Positions 35,607-44,875 of a stretch of 49,764 bases of DNA are shown piece by piece. A program made the translations under genes and the position numbers. A model generated the notes under the pieces. That model saw nothing but the letters and a program-made list of their open reading frames with translations. It had not been told where the DNA came from and did no database searches. The DNA lies in contig JANYLM010000058.1 in assembly GCA_025357835.1 (NCBI GenBank), forward strand, positions 1 to 49,764. Reading direction: 5' to 3'. Positions within the stretch are counted from its first letter, which is position 1; every line of letters starts with the position of its first letter. This stretch comes from Gammaproteobacteria bacterium (lineage in GTDB: Bacteria > Pseudomonadota > Gammaproteobacteria > Steroidobacterales > Steroidobacteraceae).

Positions 35607-36914
35607 ATGCGTAAATATGCCTTTTTTTGCTCTCAAGTGCTCGCGGCGGTGCTTCTGTCAACGGCTTCCCTCGCGCAAACGCGGGATATCGGCATACACG
35701 GGGAAATGCTGGACCGCATTGCGGCCATCGTCAACGAGGGCCTGGTGCTGAAAAGCGAGCTGGACGCGCAGATGGACTCCGTCACCAAGAGGCTGCAGGA
35801 ACAAAAGGTCGAACTGCCCTCGCAGAGCGTGCTCAAGCAGCAGGTTTTGGATCGATTGATACTGCAGGAAATTCAGACGCAGCATGCCAAGCGTGTGGGC
35901 CTGACGGTGTCCGACGAGCAGTTGAACAGCGCCCTGCAGGAGATCGCCAGCCGCAACAAGATCCCCTTCGATCAACTGCCGACGGCCCTTGGGGCGCAGG
36001 GCGTCGACTACAAGCAATATCGCGAGGGTATGCGCAAGGAATTGACCTTGAGCACCCTGCGGCAGCGCGACGTGATCGCCCACATCAACGTTACTCCACA
36101 TGAACTTGAGCAGTTTCTCACCCGCCAGCAGACTTCCGCCGCCAACGACGAATTCAACGTGTCGCATATTTTGCTGTCGCTGCCGGAAGCGGCCACACCG
36201 CAACAGTTGGAGGAAATTACGCACAAGGCCAAGGAATTGGCCGCGCGTGCCACCAAGGGCGAGGACTTCGGCCAGCTTGCGATCGCCAATTCCAACAGCC
36301 AGACGGCGTTGGACGGCGGTCAACTCGGCTGGCGCAAAGGCAATCAGCTGCCGCAGTTCATTTTGGAGCTGGTAGGCCGAATGAAGCCGGGCGAGGTGAG
36401 CGAGCCGGTGCGCACCCCGAGCGGCTTTCACATCGTCAAGCTGAATGAGCGCCGCAGCGGCGAGGCGCAGGTCATCATCAATCAGCTTCACGTGCGGCAC
36501 ATTCTCATGAAGACGAATGAGCTGGACGACGACGAAACAGTGCGCCAGAAATTGAGCAAGCTGCGCGACCGCGTCTTGAAGGGCGAGGATTTCGCCGGCC
36601 TTGCGTCGACCAACTCGGCCGATCCGGGTTCAGCGCCGGACGGCGGTGATTTGGGCTGGAGCGGTCCGGGTACCTTCGTACCGGAATTCGACAAGGCGAT
36701 CGCGGATCTGAAGGTCAACGAGATCACCGAGCCGTTCAAGAGCCGGTACGGCTGGCACATCGTGCAGATGTTGGGTACCCGTACCTACGACAGCACCGAT
36801 GATGTGCGCCGCCAGCATGCCTTCACCGCCATCCGTGAGAGCAAGGCAGACGAAGAAACAGAGTTGTGGCTGCGCCGATTGCGCGACGAGGCTTTCGTCG
36901 AGGTCAAGATGTGA
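35607..36914 (+). CDS. surA: Periplasmic peptidyl-prolyl isomerase and chaperone SurA
   Basis: A 435-residue SurA. Signal peptide (ends near SLAQ), the N-terminal chaperone domain (LDRIAAIVNEGLVLKSELD), two parvulin domains (about 175-275 and 285-385) and a C-terminal helix. It delivers outer-membrane proteins, including LptD, whose gene is immediately upstream (21 nt). Confidence 0.95.
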   Translation: MRKYAFFCSQVLAAVLLSTASLAQTRDIGIHGEMLDRIAAIVNEGLVLKSELDAQMDSVTKRLQEQKVELPSQSVLKQQVLDRLILQEIQTQHAKRVGLTVSDEQLNSALQEIASRNKIPFDQLPTALGAQGVDYKQYREGMRKELTLSTLRQRDVIAHINVTPHELEQFLTRQQTSAANDEFNVSHILLSLPEAATPQQLEEITHKAKELAARATKGEDFGQLAIANSNSQTALDGGQLGWRKGNQLPQFILELVGRMKPGEVSEPVRTPSGFHIVKLNERRSGEAQVIINQLHVRHILMKTNELDDDETVRQKLSKLRDRVLKGEDFAGLASTNSADPGSAPDGGDLGWSGPGTFVPEFDKAIADLKVNEITEPFKSRYGWHIVQMLGTRTYDSTDDVRRQHAFTAIRESKADEETELWLRRLRDEAFVEVKM

Positions 36915-36957
36915 GCATGCCGCACCTCGTCTTTATGTCCGTCGAATTCTAGATGTA

Positions 36958-37956
36958 GTGTATATACCGCGGATCGTCATCACGTCGGGCGAACCCGCAG
37001 GAATAGGGCCGGATGCCTGCGTCGCCTTGGCGCAAGAACCATGGGACGCGGACATCGTGGTGGCCGCCGATGCCGAGTTGCTGTCGGCTACGGCCGGCGC
37101 CTTGAATTTACCCTTGGATGTAGAACGCTACGACTCCTCGAGTCCGGCCGGTCGGCATCGTGCCGGTATCCTCAAAGTCATGCATATCCCCACCGCTCGA
37201 GCCGTGATCGCGGGGCAACCGGACGCACGCAATGCGGCGTATGTGATCGACATGTTGGACCGAGCCTGCGACGGCTGCACGAACGGCGAATTTGCGGCCA
37301 TGGTGACCGCTCCGGTGCAAAAGAGCACCTTGATGGATGCCGGCTACAAATTCACCGGCCACACCGAATATCTCGCGTCCAGGACGCGCGCGGCACTGCC
37401 CGTCATGCTGCTGGTAAGCGATCGGTTGCGGGTAGCCCTGGTGACGACTCATTTACCGCTTGCCGAAGTGCCGCGTGCCATTACCCGCGAGCGGCTGCGC
37501 GCGACACTGCGTATCGTCAACATGGATTTGGAGAAGCATTTCTCCTTGACGGCGCCGAGAATAGCCGTGCTGGGACTCAATCCGCACGCGGGCGAGGCCG
37601 GACACTTAGGCCGCGAGGAAATCGACGTGATCCAGCCCGTGATACAAGAGCTGCGGGCGGAAGGTTTGAACCTTCAAGGACCCGTGCCCGCCGATACAGC
37701 GTTTACCTCAGGATTCCTGCAAACCGCCGATGTCATTGTGGCGATGTACCACGACCAGGGCCTGCCGGTTATCAAGCACCTGGGATTTGGCACCGGGGTG
37801 AACGTGACCTTGGGCCTGCCCATCCTGCGCACCAGTGTCGATCACGGAACCGCGCTGAGCTTGGCGCGAACCGGGAAAGCGGATATCGGCAGCCTGCGTG
37901 CAGCCCTGGCGCTCGCGATAGAGTTGACGGCCCAGACCGTACATGCCGGTTCGTAA
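36958..37956 (+). CDS. pdxA: 4-hydroxythreonine-4-phosphate dehydrogenase
   Basis: A 332-residue PdxA, an NAD-dependent enzyme of pyridoxal phosphate synthesis. Motifs: ITSGEPAGIGPD, ACDGCTNGEFAAMVTAPVQK, FTGHTEYLA, LGLNPHAGEAGHLG and AMYHDQGLPVIK, which contain the metal-binding His residues. The most credible start is GTG at 36958 (first residues VYIPRIVITSGEP, 43 nt after surA); upstream extension would lie in surA. A weak Shine-Dalgarno makes the start the least certain part. It overlaps rsmA by 14 nt. Confidence 0.93.
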   Translation: MYIPRIVITSGEPAGIGPDACVALAQEPWDADIVVAADAELLSATAGALNLPLDVERYDSSSPAGRHRAGILKVMHIPTARAVIAGQPDARNAAYVIDMLDRACDGCTNGEFAAMVTAPVQKSTLMDAGYKFTGHTEYLASRTRAALPVMLLVSDRLRVALVTTHLPLAEVPRAITRERLRATLRIVNMDLEKHFSLTAPRIAVLGLNPHAGEAGHLGREEIDVIQPVIQELRAEGLNLQGPVPADTAFTSGFLQTADVIVAMYHDQGLPVIKHLGFGTGVNVTLGLPILRTSVDHGTALSLARTGKADIGSLRAALALAIELTAQTVHAGS

Positions 37957-38731
37957 GCGATTCGGCCAGCACTTTTTACACGATCCCGGCGTGATACGCC
38001 GGATCATCGACGCCGTGGCGCCGGTGGCAGGCGAGCGCATCGTCGAAGTCGGTCCGGGTCGCGGCGCGTTGACTTGGGGACTTCTCGAGCGCGTCCAGCG
38101 CTTGGATGTGATCGAGATCGATCGTGATCTCGCACAATCACTCAAGGCCGATCCGCGGGCGAAGAACGGGCTGACAGTGCATGTCGAGGACGTACTCGAC
38201 ACGGACTTCATACGGCTTCGAGGAGCGGGCGGGCCCCTGCGCATCGTCGGCAATCTTCCGTACAACATCTCGACCCCCCTGCTGTTCCGTCTCCTGAATC
38301 AGCGGGCCGCCCTGTCGGACATGTATTTCATGCTGCAAAAGGAAGTCGTGGATCGGATGGCGGCGCAGCCTGGAACCAAGGACTATGGGCGATTGACGGT
38401 CATGCTGGCCGCCGTCACCGAGGTCGAGGCTCTCTTCGATGTAGGTCCCGGTGCGTTTCAGCCGCGCCCTAAGGTGTGGTCCGCCATCGTGCGATTGCGG
38501 CCCACCGAGCGCCCCCGCTTCGACATGGGCCGCGACGGCGTGTTCAAGACCCTGGTGACCGCGGCCTTCTCACACCGGCGCAAGACTCTGCGCAACTCCC
38601 TGAAGGGTCTGCTCACCTCGCAGGATATTGAATCCTGCGGTATCGATCCGCAACTACGCCCGGAAACACTGGCGGCGGCGCAATTCGGCCTGCTCGCCGC
38701 CCATTACTCTCGATTGGTCGGCTATACTTGA
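37943..38731 (+). CDS. rsmA: 16S rRNA dimethyladenosine transferase RsmA (KsgA)
   Basis: A 262-residue SAM methyltransferase that dimethylates two adjacent adenines near the 3' end of 16S rRNA. KRFGQHFLHDPGVIRRI, SAM motif EVGPGRGALT and catalytic NLPYNIS are intact. Start overlaps pdxA by 14 nt, indicating coupling. Confidence 0.96.
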   Translation: MPVRKRFGQHFLHDPGVIRRIIDAVAPVAGERIVEVGPGRGALTWGLLERVQRLDVIEIDRDLAQSLKADPRAKNGLTVHVEDVLDTDFIRLRGAGGPLRIVGNLPYNISTPLLFRLLNQRAALSDMYFMLQKEVVDRMAAQPGTKDYGRLTVMLAAVTEVEALFDVGPGAFQPRPKVWSAIVRLRPTERPRFDMGRDGVFKTLVTAAFSHRRKTLRNSLKGLLTSQDIESCGIDPQLRPETLAAAQFGLLAAHYSRLVGYT

Positions 38732-38735
38732 TCGC

Positions 38736-39167
38736 ATGGCCGGATACAAGAAGCTCCTGGTTCTACTCGATCTTTCGGAAGACAGCGAGCAGGTTGCCAT
38801 TGCCGCACGGAATCTCGCGGCGTATTCGGATGCCACGATACTCGCCTTGCATGTCGTGGAATTCGTGCCCGTCGAACCCCTGGGCGAATCATTGATGCCG
38901 ACGGTACAAATCGAGGAAGAGTTGATTAAACGATCGCAACGGTCCATCGCCGAGCTCATCGCTCGCTTGGCGCTGCCGCGTGCCACCGGGCGGGTCGAAG
39001 CCGGCAACACCAAGGCGGAGATTCTCCGCGTCGCGGAAGAGGAGCAGGCGGATCTCATCGTCCTTGGCAGCCGTGAGCGACACGGCCTGGCCATCCTCGT
39101 GAATTTTACGGAGGACACCGTTCTGCATGCCGCTCACTGCGACGTGCTGGCGGTCCGCTTGAAGTAA
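38736..39167 (+). CDS. Universal stress protein, UspA-like
   Basis: A 143-residue Usp domain. [24 protein letters not shown] begins the fold. The C-terminal loop reads [19 protein letters not shown], where ATP-binding Usp proteins have Gx2Gx9G(S/T); the second and third glycines are replaced, so an ATP-free UspA-like type is likely. It sits between rsmA (4 nt) and apaG (4 nt), a position normally without a gene. Confidence 0.88.
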   Translation: MAGYKKLLVLLDLSEDSEQVAIAARNLAAYSDATILALHVVEFVPVEPLGESLMPTVQIEEELIKRSQRSIAELIARLALPRATGRVEAGNTKAEILRVAEEEQADLIVLGSRERHGLAILVNFTEDTVLHAAHCDVLAVRLK

Positions 39168-39171
39168 TGCG

Positions 39172-39567
39172 ATGCAGGTCATGACACCCGAGCCGGCGAA
39201 CCCCAGAATTCGTGTTGAAGTTGAGACTTCATACATTGAGGAGCAGTCCGATCCGCGCGACAAGCGCTTTGTCTTCTCGTACACCATCACCATACGCAAT
39301 GAAGGGCAGGTACCGGCGCGCCTGCTGACCCGCCACTGGATCATCACGGACGCGAACGGCAATGTGAAAGAGACGCGTGGCGACGGCGTGGTCGGCGAGC
39401 AGCCTTACCTGAAGCCCGGTCAAGGGTTTAGATACTCCAGCGGCGCTGTCATCGAAACCCCGGTCGGCACCATGCAGGGCAGTTATCAAATGGTGGCGGA
39501 TGATGGGCAGCAATTCGATGCTCCGATCGCGCCGTTCCGGCTGGCAATGCCCGGAGTGCTGCACTAG
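39172..39567 (+). CDS. apaG: ApaG (CO2+/MG2+ efflux-associated protein)
   Basis: A 131-residue ApaG, an immunoglobulin-like fold domain of uncertain molecular role, linked with divalent-cation resistance and found beside apa[44 protein letters not shown] and MQGSYQMV are strongly conserved. Start ATG at 39172 or 39181; both fit. Confidence 0.94.
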   Translation: MQVMTPEPANPRIRVEVETSYIEEQSDPRDKRFVFSYTITIRNEGQVPARLLTRHWIITDANGNVKETRGDGVVGEQPYLKPGQGFRYSSGAVIETPVGTMQGSYQMVADDGQQFDAPIAPFRLAMPGVLH

Positions 39568-39582
39568 CCCCATGGGTGGCTG

Positions 39583-40410
39583 ATGGCGCTGTACGCAATC
39601 GGTGACGTGCAAGGCTGCGACCGTGAACTCGGCGCCTTGCTGACCGCCCTACAATTCTCGGCGGAGCGTGATCGGCTTTGGTTTGTCGGCGATCTGGTGA
39701 ATCGTGGGCCCGATTCGCTGGGGGTACTGCGCAGAATCCGTGCCTTCGGTGACGCGGCCACGGTCACTCTCGGAAATCACGATCTGCACCTCCTGGCCGT
39801 GGCCTTTGGATCGGCCCAGGTTCGCAGTGACGATACCTTAAACGAAATCCTCGCCGCTCCGGATCGCGATACTCTCATCGAGTGGCTGGCGAGTCGACCG
39901 CTGCTTCACGAAGATCAGGCATTGAACGCTTGCATGCTGCATGCAGGTTTGGCGCCCCAATGGGATATTGCGATGGCGCGGCAGTGCGCCCGAGAATTCG
40001 AGAGCGCCCTGCGGTGCGACCCGGTACGGTTATTCAGCCAAATGTACGGTGATCGCCCCGACCGCTGGGACGAAGTGCGGAGCAGTGAGGAACGCCTGCG
40101 ATTCATCGTCAATTGCTTCACGCGACTGCGCTACGTGGACACGGACGGCCGATTGATGCTGCGCGTCAAGGGATCGCCGCACAAGGCGCAGACCAGATCG
40201 CTGATACCGTGGTTCCAGGCGCCTGCGGCTCGCTGGCACGGACCGCGCATTGTCTTCGGTCATTGGTCGACCTTGGGCTTTTTCAACAATGCCGATGTCA
40301 CCAGCCTCGATACGGGTTGCGTCTGGGGAGGCACCCTGACCGCATTGCGATTGGACGACCCCGATGCGCAGCCCGTGCAGGTCGCCTGCGCCGCCCCCGT
40401 GGAGCGCTAG
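39583..40410 (+). CDS. apaH: Symmetrical bis(5'-nucleosyl)-tetraphosphatase ApaH
   Basis: A 275-residue metallophosphoesterase that cleaves Ap4A to two ADP and decaps Np4-capped RNA. GDVQGC, GDLVNRGPDS and GNHD are the metal and catalytic motifs, and IVFGHWSTLG holds the later His. Co-directional with apaG (15 nt). Confidence 0.95.
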   Translation: MALYAIGDVQGCDRELGALLTALQFSAERDRLWFVGDLVNRGPDSLGVLRRIRAFGDAATVTLGNHDLHLLAVAFGSAQVRSDDTLNEILAAPDRDTLIEWLASRPLLHEDQALNACMLHAGLAPQWDIAMARQCAREFESALRCDPVRLFSQMYGDRPDRWDEVRSSEERLRFIVNCFTRLRYVDTDGRLMLRVKGSPHKAQTRSLIPWFQAPAARWHGPRIVFGHWSTLGFFNNADVTSLDTGCVWGGTLTALRLDDPDAQPVQVACAAPVER

Positions 40411-40973
40411 CGGGTCGGTAAGGCTCTCAATATCTCTCCCCGCACCAAGTACCGGCCGCTCTGCTGGAACGGCACGCAGGTGATATCTTGCCTAAGATCT
40501 CGAGTGACGAACTTCGGCAGGATCTGACGCACGAACGCCTCGACCAGCTCGCAATCTGCGATGCCCATATTGCGAAACGCGTCGCTGGTGATGGTAAACG
40601 CCTCGAAGCGCGCGTTCACCACTCCCAAATCCCCCGGGTGCAGCGGTTTGGCGGCGGCGTCCACCAGGGTCGGCGTCGAGAAAACCAATCCTAAGCTGGG
40701 GCCCAAAGAACCGAGCCGCGCCCGCGCCGCCGGTTCTTCACAGCCCAAGGCCGTGATGCGTAGATCCCGCTGCGCCCCCAAGTCCAGCAGCATGGCGCGC
40801 ACCTTGTCGCGCAAGCCATCGCAGCTATAGCGTGAGGTGCGGCCCATGTAGTAGAAATTCAGACGCTGCTCCTTCCAGGCCGCCGCAATCGGGTAGGCGG
40901 TGCCGCGCTCGGCCGACCAAGTAGTGGCGGCGAACATCAGTCCCACCCCGGCGAGCACCCAACAAGACCGCAT
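40407..40973 (-). CDS. Small secreted hypothetical protein with four cysteines
   Basis: A 188-residue protein I do not recognise. It has a signal peptide (hydrophobic core, then TWSAERG near residue 20) and four cysteines in the mature part (YSCDG, LGCEEP, IADCEL, DITCVP), suggesting two disulfide bonds. The order of secondary structure looks mixed alpha/beta. It overlaps the convergent apaH by 4 nt and is divergent from the haaO operon. No function is proposed. Confidence 0.7.
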   Translation of the reverse strand: MRSCWVLAGVGLMFAATTWSAERGTAYPIAAAWKEQRLNFYYMGRTSRYSCDGLRDKVRAMLLDLGAQRDLRITALGCEEPAARARLGSLGPSLGLVFSTPTLVDAAAKPLHPGDLGVVNARFEAFTITSDAFRNMGIADCELVEAFVRQILPKFVTRDLRQDITCVPFQQSGRYLVRGEILRALPTR

Positions 40974-41028
40974 ACGGACCCCCGATTGTTTTGACTACGC
41001 CAATGGCGGCGAAGTTTCACGGCGCCGC

Positions 41029-41034
41029 TATAAT
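41029..41034 (+). promoter_or_regulatory. Perfect TATAAT -10 hexamer just upstream of haaO
   Basis: TATAAT lies 6 nt before the haaO ATG (41041). Transcription from it would start at or near the ATG, giving a leaderless or nearly leaderless transcript, although AAGGG directly precedes the ATG. No matching -35 at 16-18 nt is visible. Confidence 0.3.
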
Positions 41035-41040
41035 GAAGGG

Positions 41041-41559
41041 ATGAAACCAGCTCCACCCTTCAATCTGCTCCAATGGATTGACACGAATCGCGATCTGCTC
41101 AAACCACCGGTGGGCAATAAGCTGCTGTTTCAGGACAGTGCCTTCATCGTCATGGCCGTCGGCGGTCCCAATTCACGCAAGGATTTCCATCATGATCCGA
41201 GCGAGGAGTTTTTCTTCCAGTTGGAAGGCGACATGGTGCTCAAGACCATGCAGAACGGCCGCTTGACCGCCGTACCCATCCGCCAGGGCGAGGTATTCTT
41301 GTTGCCGGCGGAAGTGCCCCATTCACCGCAGCGTCCGGCGGGCAGCGTCGGAATCGTGGTCGAACGACGCCGAAATCCCGATGAACTAGATGGGTTCTCC
41401 TGGTATTGCGAGCACTGCGGGCACCGCCTGCATCTAGAACGAGTTGCCGTGCGCGACATTGAAACGCAGCTGCCGGAGATTTTTGCGCGATTTTACGCGA
41501 GCATTTCGCAGCGCACCTGCACAGTCTGCAGTGTGGTCATGCAGGCTCCCGGCAAGTGA
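41041..41559 (+). CDS. nbaC: 3-hydroxyanthranilate 3,4-dioxygenase
   Basis: A 172-residue cupin dioxygenase that opens 3-hydroxyanthranilate to 2-amino-3-carboxymuconate semialdehyde, the precursor of quinolinate. Iron ligands H50, E56 and H94 are in RKDFHHDPSEEFFFQ and EVPHSPQRP. The bacterial-type rubredoxin-like second metal site is present as C123/C126 and C160/C163. First gene of an operon with kynU and kmo (overlaps by GTGA). Confidence 0.93.
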   Translation: MKPAPPFNLLQWIDTNRDLLKPPVGNKLLFQDSAFIVMAVGGPNSRKDFHHDPSEEFFFQLEGDMVLKTMQNGRLTAVPIRQGEVFLLPAEVPHSPQRPAGSVGIVVERRRNPDELDGFSWYCEHCGHRLHLERVAVRDIETQLPEIFARFYASISQRTCTVCSVVMQAPGK

Positions 41560-42827
41560 CGCCCCACGCGGCAGAGGCGCTGGCCCAAGACGCAAAGGAT
41601 CCTCTAGCGTGCTTCGCGGCGCAATTCCATCATCCTTACGACGCCGCCGGACGCAGACTGGTGTATCTCTGCGGTCATTCGTTGGGGCTTCAGCCCAAAT
41701 CAGTGGCGCAATATGTTGAACAAGAGCTGCAGGACTGGCAACGCCTGGGAGTACTCGGGCATTACGCCGCGAAACGGCCTTGGATCCCTTATCACGAACA
41801 AGCGGCCGCGCCGCTCGCCGCCCTCATCGGCGCTCATGAGACCGAAGTCGTCGCCATGAATTCGTTGACGGTCAATCTGCACTTGATGATGGTGAGTTTC
41901 TTTCGCCCCGTGGGGATGCGCAGCCGAGTGCTGATCGAGAAATCGGCCTTTCCCTCGGATCGCTACGCCATCGCATCGCAGCTCGCCTTCCACGGCCTGA
42001 ATGCGCCGGAACACCTGATAGAAGTCGCGCCGCGTCCCGGCGAGAGAATATTGAGAACGGAGGACGTGATCCGCCGCATCGAGCAAGAGGGCGGTACTCT
42101 GGCACTGGTGCTGTTACCTAGTGTTCAGTATCTTACCGGTCAATCCCTGGACTTGATTCCCGTGATCGGCGCGGCACGCCGCGCCGGCGCCGCAGTGGGC
42201 CTGGACCTGGCTCACGGCATCGGCAACACCCTGCTGAATTTGCACGATTGGAATGTCGACTTCGCCGTGTGGTGCAGTTACAAGTATCTGAACGCCGGAC
42301 CCGGCGCGATCGGTGGTTGCTTCGTGCACGAACGCCATGCTCGCAACGTCGCTATACCGCGGTTTGCCGGTTGGTGGGGGCAAGATGCAGCGACACGGTT
42401 TCAGATGGGACCCGAGTTCAATCCCATCGCGGGCGCACAAGGTTGGCAAATCAGCAATCCACCGGTGCTTTCCGCGGCTCCGCTGCTGGCATCGTTGGAT
42501 ATCTTTCAGCGCGCCGGGATTCGGCGGCTGCGGGAGAAATCGATTGCGCTGACCGGGTTCTTGCAGCGGCTTGTCGACACCTTGCTCCCGGGCCTTGTGG
42601 ACATCATTACACCGAGCGCGGTCGACGGGCGCGGCTGTCAATTGAGCTTGGCGCTCAAGCGATCGCCCGCGGACGCCAAGCGCTGCTATGAGCTACTCAC
42701 CGAGGCGGGAATAGTGGTCGATTGGCGCGAGCCCGATGTGCTGCGGCTGGCGCCGATTCCACTATACAACTCCTACAGTGATGTAGTCGCGGCGGTGGAC
42801 GCCCTATCGCTAGCCCTGCGCCGGTGA
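41556..42827 (+). CDS. kynU: Kynureninase
   Basis: A 423-residue PLP-dependent hydrolase that converts 3-hydroxykynurenine or kynurenine to (3-hydroxy)anthranilate and alanine. The PLP Lys is in WCSYKYLNAGPGAIGG; GLDLAHGIGNTLLNLHDW and AMNSLTVNLHLMM are family-typical. GTG start inside the nbaC stop; stop overlaps kmo. Confidence 0.93.
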   Translation: MTPHAAEALAQDAKDPLACFAAQFHHPYDAAGRRLVYLCGHSLGLQPKSVAQYVEQELQDWQRLGVLGHYAAKRPWIPYHEQAAAPLAALIGAHETEVVAMNSLTVNLHLMMVSFFRPVGMRSRVLIEKSAFPSDRYAIASQLAFHGLNAPEHLIEVAPRPGERILRTEDVIRRIEQEGGTLALVLLPSVQYLTGQSLDLIPVIGAARRAGAAVGLDLAHGIGNTLLNLHDWNVDFAVWCSYKYLNAGPGAIGGCFVHERHARNVAIPRFAGWWGQDAATRFQMGPEFNPIAGAQGWQISNPPVLSAAPLLASLDIFQRAGIRRLREKSIALTGFLQRLVDTLLPGLVDIITPSAVDGRGCQLSLALKRSPADAKRCYELLTEAGIVVDWREPDVLRLAPIPLYNSYSDVVAAVDALSLALRR

Positions 42828-44188
42828 GCATCGACCGGTCCACGGTTCGCATCATCGGCGCCGGCCCCACCGGCGCGCTGCTCGCCATCCTATTGCAGCG
42901 CCGCGGCCACACCGTGGAACTCTACGAAGGCCGCTCCGACCCGAGAGGGGTAACCGCGGATTCCGGCCGATCCATCAACCTGGCATTGGCGGATCGCGGC
43001 ATTCATGCCCTGCAACTGGCGGGGGTGTTTCAAGCCCTTCACCAGGCGTTGCTGCCCATGCGCGGACGGCTCATTCATCATGCCGAGGGAGGCACCTCGC
43101 TCCAGCCCTATGGCCAGCGGCCCAACGAGCTGATTTACTCGATCTCGCGCCACAGGCTCAACCAGACCTTACTCGACGTGGCCGCTCGCCAGCCTGGGGT
43201 CAGCGTGCATTTCGAGCATCGATTCGAGGCCGCCGAATTTGACGAGAGAATGGCGCTGATACGCGATCTTCGTCAGGACCGGCTGATCAGAGTACCTATG
43301 CAGCCGCTCTTGGCCACCGATGGCGCCGGCTCGTGGATGCGCCGGCGCATGACCATGATGCAATTGATCGAGGCGCAGGAGACCGATCTAGCGCATGGCT
43401 ACAAGGAGCTATCCATTCCAGCCGATGCGGCCGGGCGCTACAAAATGGCTGCCGATGCCTTGCACATTTGGCCGCGCGGCAATTATATGTTGATCGCGCT
43501 GCCGAATGAGGACGGCAGCTTTACCGCAACCCTATTCCTGGCCAAGCACGGTGAGACGAGTTTCGAGAGCTTGACCGACAAGGTTGCCATCGAAGAATTC
43601 CTGTCGCGGAGTTTCCCCGACGCTCGCGAATTGATGCCCGATTGCATTGCCGAGTTCCAAGAACACCCTGTCGGCTTTCTCGGTACGGTATTGGCGAAGC
43701 CCTGGCATTATCGAGATATGACGGCGCTGATCGGCGACTCCGCGCACGCCATCGTGCCCTTTCACGGCCAAGGCATGAATTGCTGCTTCGAAGACTGCGT
43801 GGAATTCGACGGCTGCATGGGCCGGCATACCTCTTGGGAAGGCGTGTTCGCGGAATTCGGCGCCCTGCGCAAACCCAACACCGACGCCATCGGCGCCATG
43901 GCGCTCGACAATTATCTGGAAATGCGCGAACGCGTCGCCAACCCCAAGTTTCAGCTACAACAGGCGCTGTCCTTGGAACTGGAGCGGCGGTTCCCGCAGC
44001 GCTTCATCCCCCGCTACTCCATGGTGATGTTCCATCATGAAATTCCGTACCAGACTGCGCAGCAGCGCGGAACCGTACAAACGCAGTTACTGGACGAATT
44101 GACGTCGGACGGAGTCGCTAGCCTCGCGGACGTTGACTTCAAGCGTGCGGAGCGTGAGATCCATGCCAGGCTCGCGCCAATCAGTTGA
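42824..44188 (+). CDS. kmo: Kynurenine 3-monooxygenase
   Basis: A 454-residue FAD-dependent monooxygenase that hydroxylates kynurenine with NADPH and O2. FAD motif IIGAGPTGALLAILLQRRGH (residues about 9-28), the second FAD motif LIGDSAHAIVPFHGQGMNC and a C-terminal region that ends before folA. GTG start overlaps the kynU stop. With nbaC and kynU it covers the lower kynurenine pathway; the tryptophan dioxygenase, kynurenine formamidase and quinolinate phosphoribosyltransferase genes must lie elsewhere. It overlaps the convergent folA by 8 nt. Confidence 0.93.
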   Translation: MSIDRSTVRIIGAGPTGALLAILLQRRGHTVELYEGRSDPRGVTADSGRSINLALADRGIHALQLAGVFQALHQALLPMRGRLIHHAEGGTSLQPYGQRPNELIYSISRHRLNQTLLDVAARQPGVSVHFEHRFEAAEFDERMALIRDLRQDRLIRVPMQPLLATDGAGSWMRRRMTMMQLIEAQETDLAHGYKELSIPADAAGRYKMAADALHIWPRGNYMLIALPNEDGSFTATLFLAKHGETSFESLTDKVAIEEFLSRSFPDARELMPDCIAEFQEHPVGFLGTVLAKPWHYRDMTALIGDSAHAIVPFHGQGMNCCFEDCVEFDGCMGRHTSWEGVFAEFGALRKPNTDAIGAMALDNYLEMRERVANPKFQLQQALSLELERRFPQRFIPRYSMVMFHHEIPYQTAQQRGTVQTQLLDELTSDGVASLADVDFKRAEREIHARLAPIS

Positions 44189-44726
44189 CGCCGCCGGCTG
44201 TCATCCGTTCGAGGGTAATGAAGCTATAAGCATGGGCATTCTTGTCGTCCGGCTCATGCCGTTCGCATGATGACTCCGCCCATTCGGCGCTGCGCCAGTC
44301 CGCGAAAACCGTGTCGCCGTCCTCGATTCGAGCATGGACCAGGGTCAGATGAATGCGACTCGCAAGCGGCAAACACTGCCGATAGATTTCCGCGCCGCCG
44401 ATCACCATCAACGCAGGCTGCGCGCCCGCCGCGATTCGCGCCTCGTCGAGAGTCTTCACCATCACGCAATCGCCGGGTGAAAACCCCGTCGATCGGCTGA
44501 GCACGATATTCGTTCGCCCCGGCAGCGCCTTGCCGATAGAATGGTAGGTTTTGCGGCCCATCAGCACGGGCTTGCCGAGGGTTAGCGATTTGAAATGCCG
44601 TAGGTCCGCAGGCAGGTGCCACGGTAGCTGATTGCCGCGTCCGATAACGTCGTTTTCCGCCACCGCGACAACCAATTCGAGTGCGGCTGCGCCAGCAGCA
44701 GCCGCCCCATTCGATGCGATTTCCAT
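44181..44726 (-). CDS. folA: Dihydrofolate reductase
   Basis: A 181-residue DHFR that regenerates tetrahydrofolate. Motifs include ENDVIGRGNQLPWHLPADLRHF, with the catalytic Asp in LPADLR, MGRKTYHSIGKALPGR and MVIGGAEIYRQCLP. The start ATG at 44726 leaves a 17-residue Ala-rich N-terminal extension; a GTG further upstream is possible. In many gammaproteobacteria folA sits beside apaH; here the kynurenine operon has been placed between them. The 149-nt gap upstream (44727-44875) holds nothing clear. Confidence 0.94.
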   Translation of the reverse strand: MEIASNGAAAAGAAALELVVAVAENDVIGRGNQLPWHLPADLRHFKSLTLGKPVLMGRKTYHSIGKALPGRTNIVLSRSTGFSPGDCVMVKTLDEARIAAGAQPALMVIGGAEIYRQCLPLASRIHLTLVHARIEDGDTVFADWRSAEWAESSCERHEPDDKNAHAYSFITLERMTAGGVN

Positions 44727-44875
44727 GGCGAATTTATACCCCGGCGGCGGCAATCTCGCCAGCCGGCGCTGCACGACACTGGCGCAAGGAATGTTACGGA
44801 TTGAACTGTTCAGCCATCACGCGCGCCCCATCATTGCGGGCAGCTCTGACCGTGGGCGGCGTTGACAGCGGCAGT

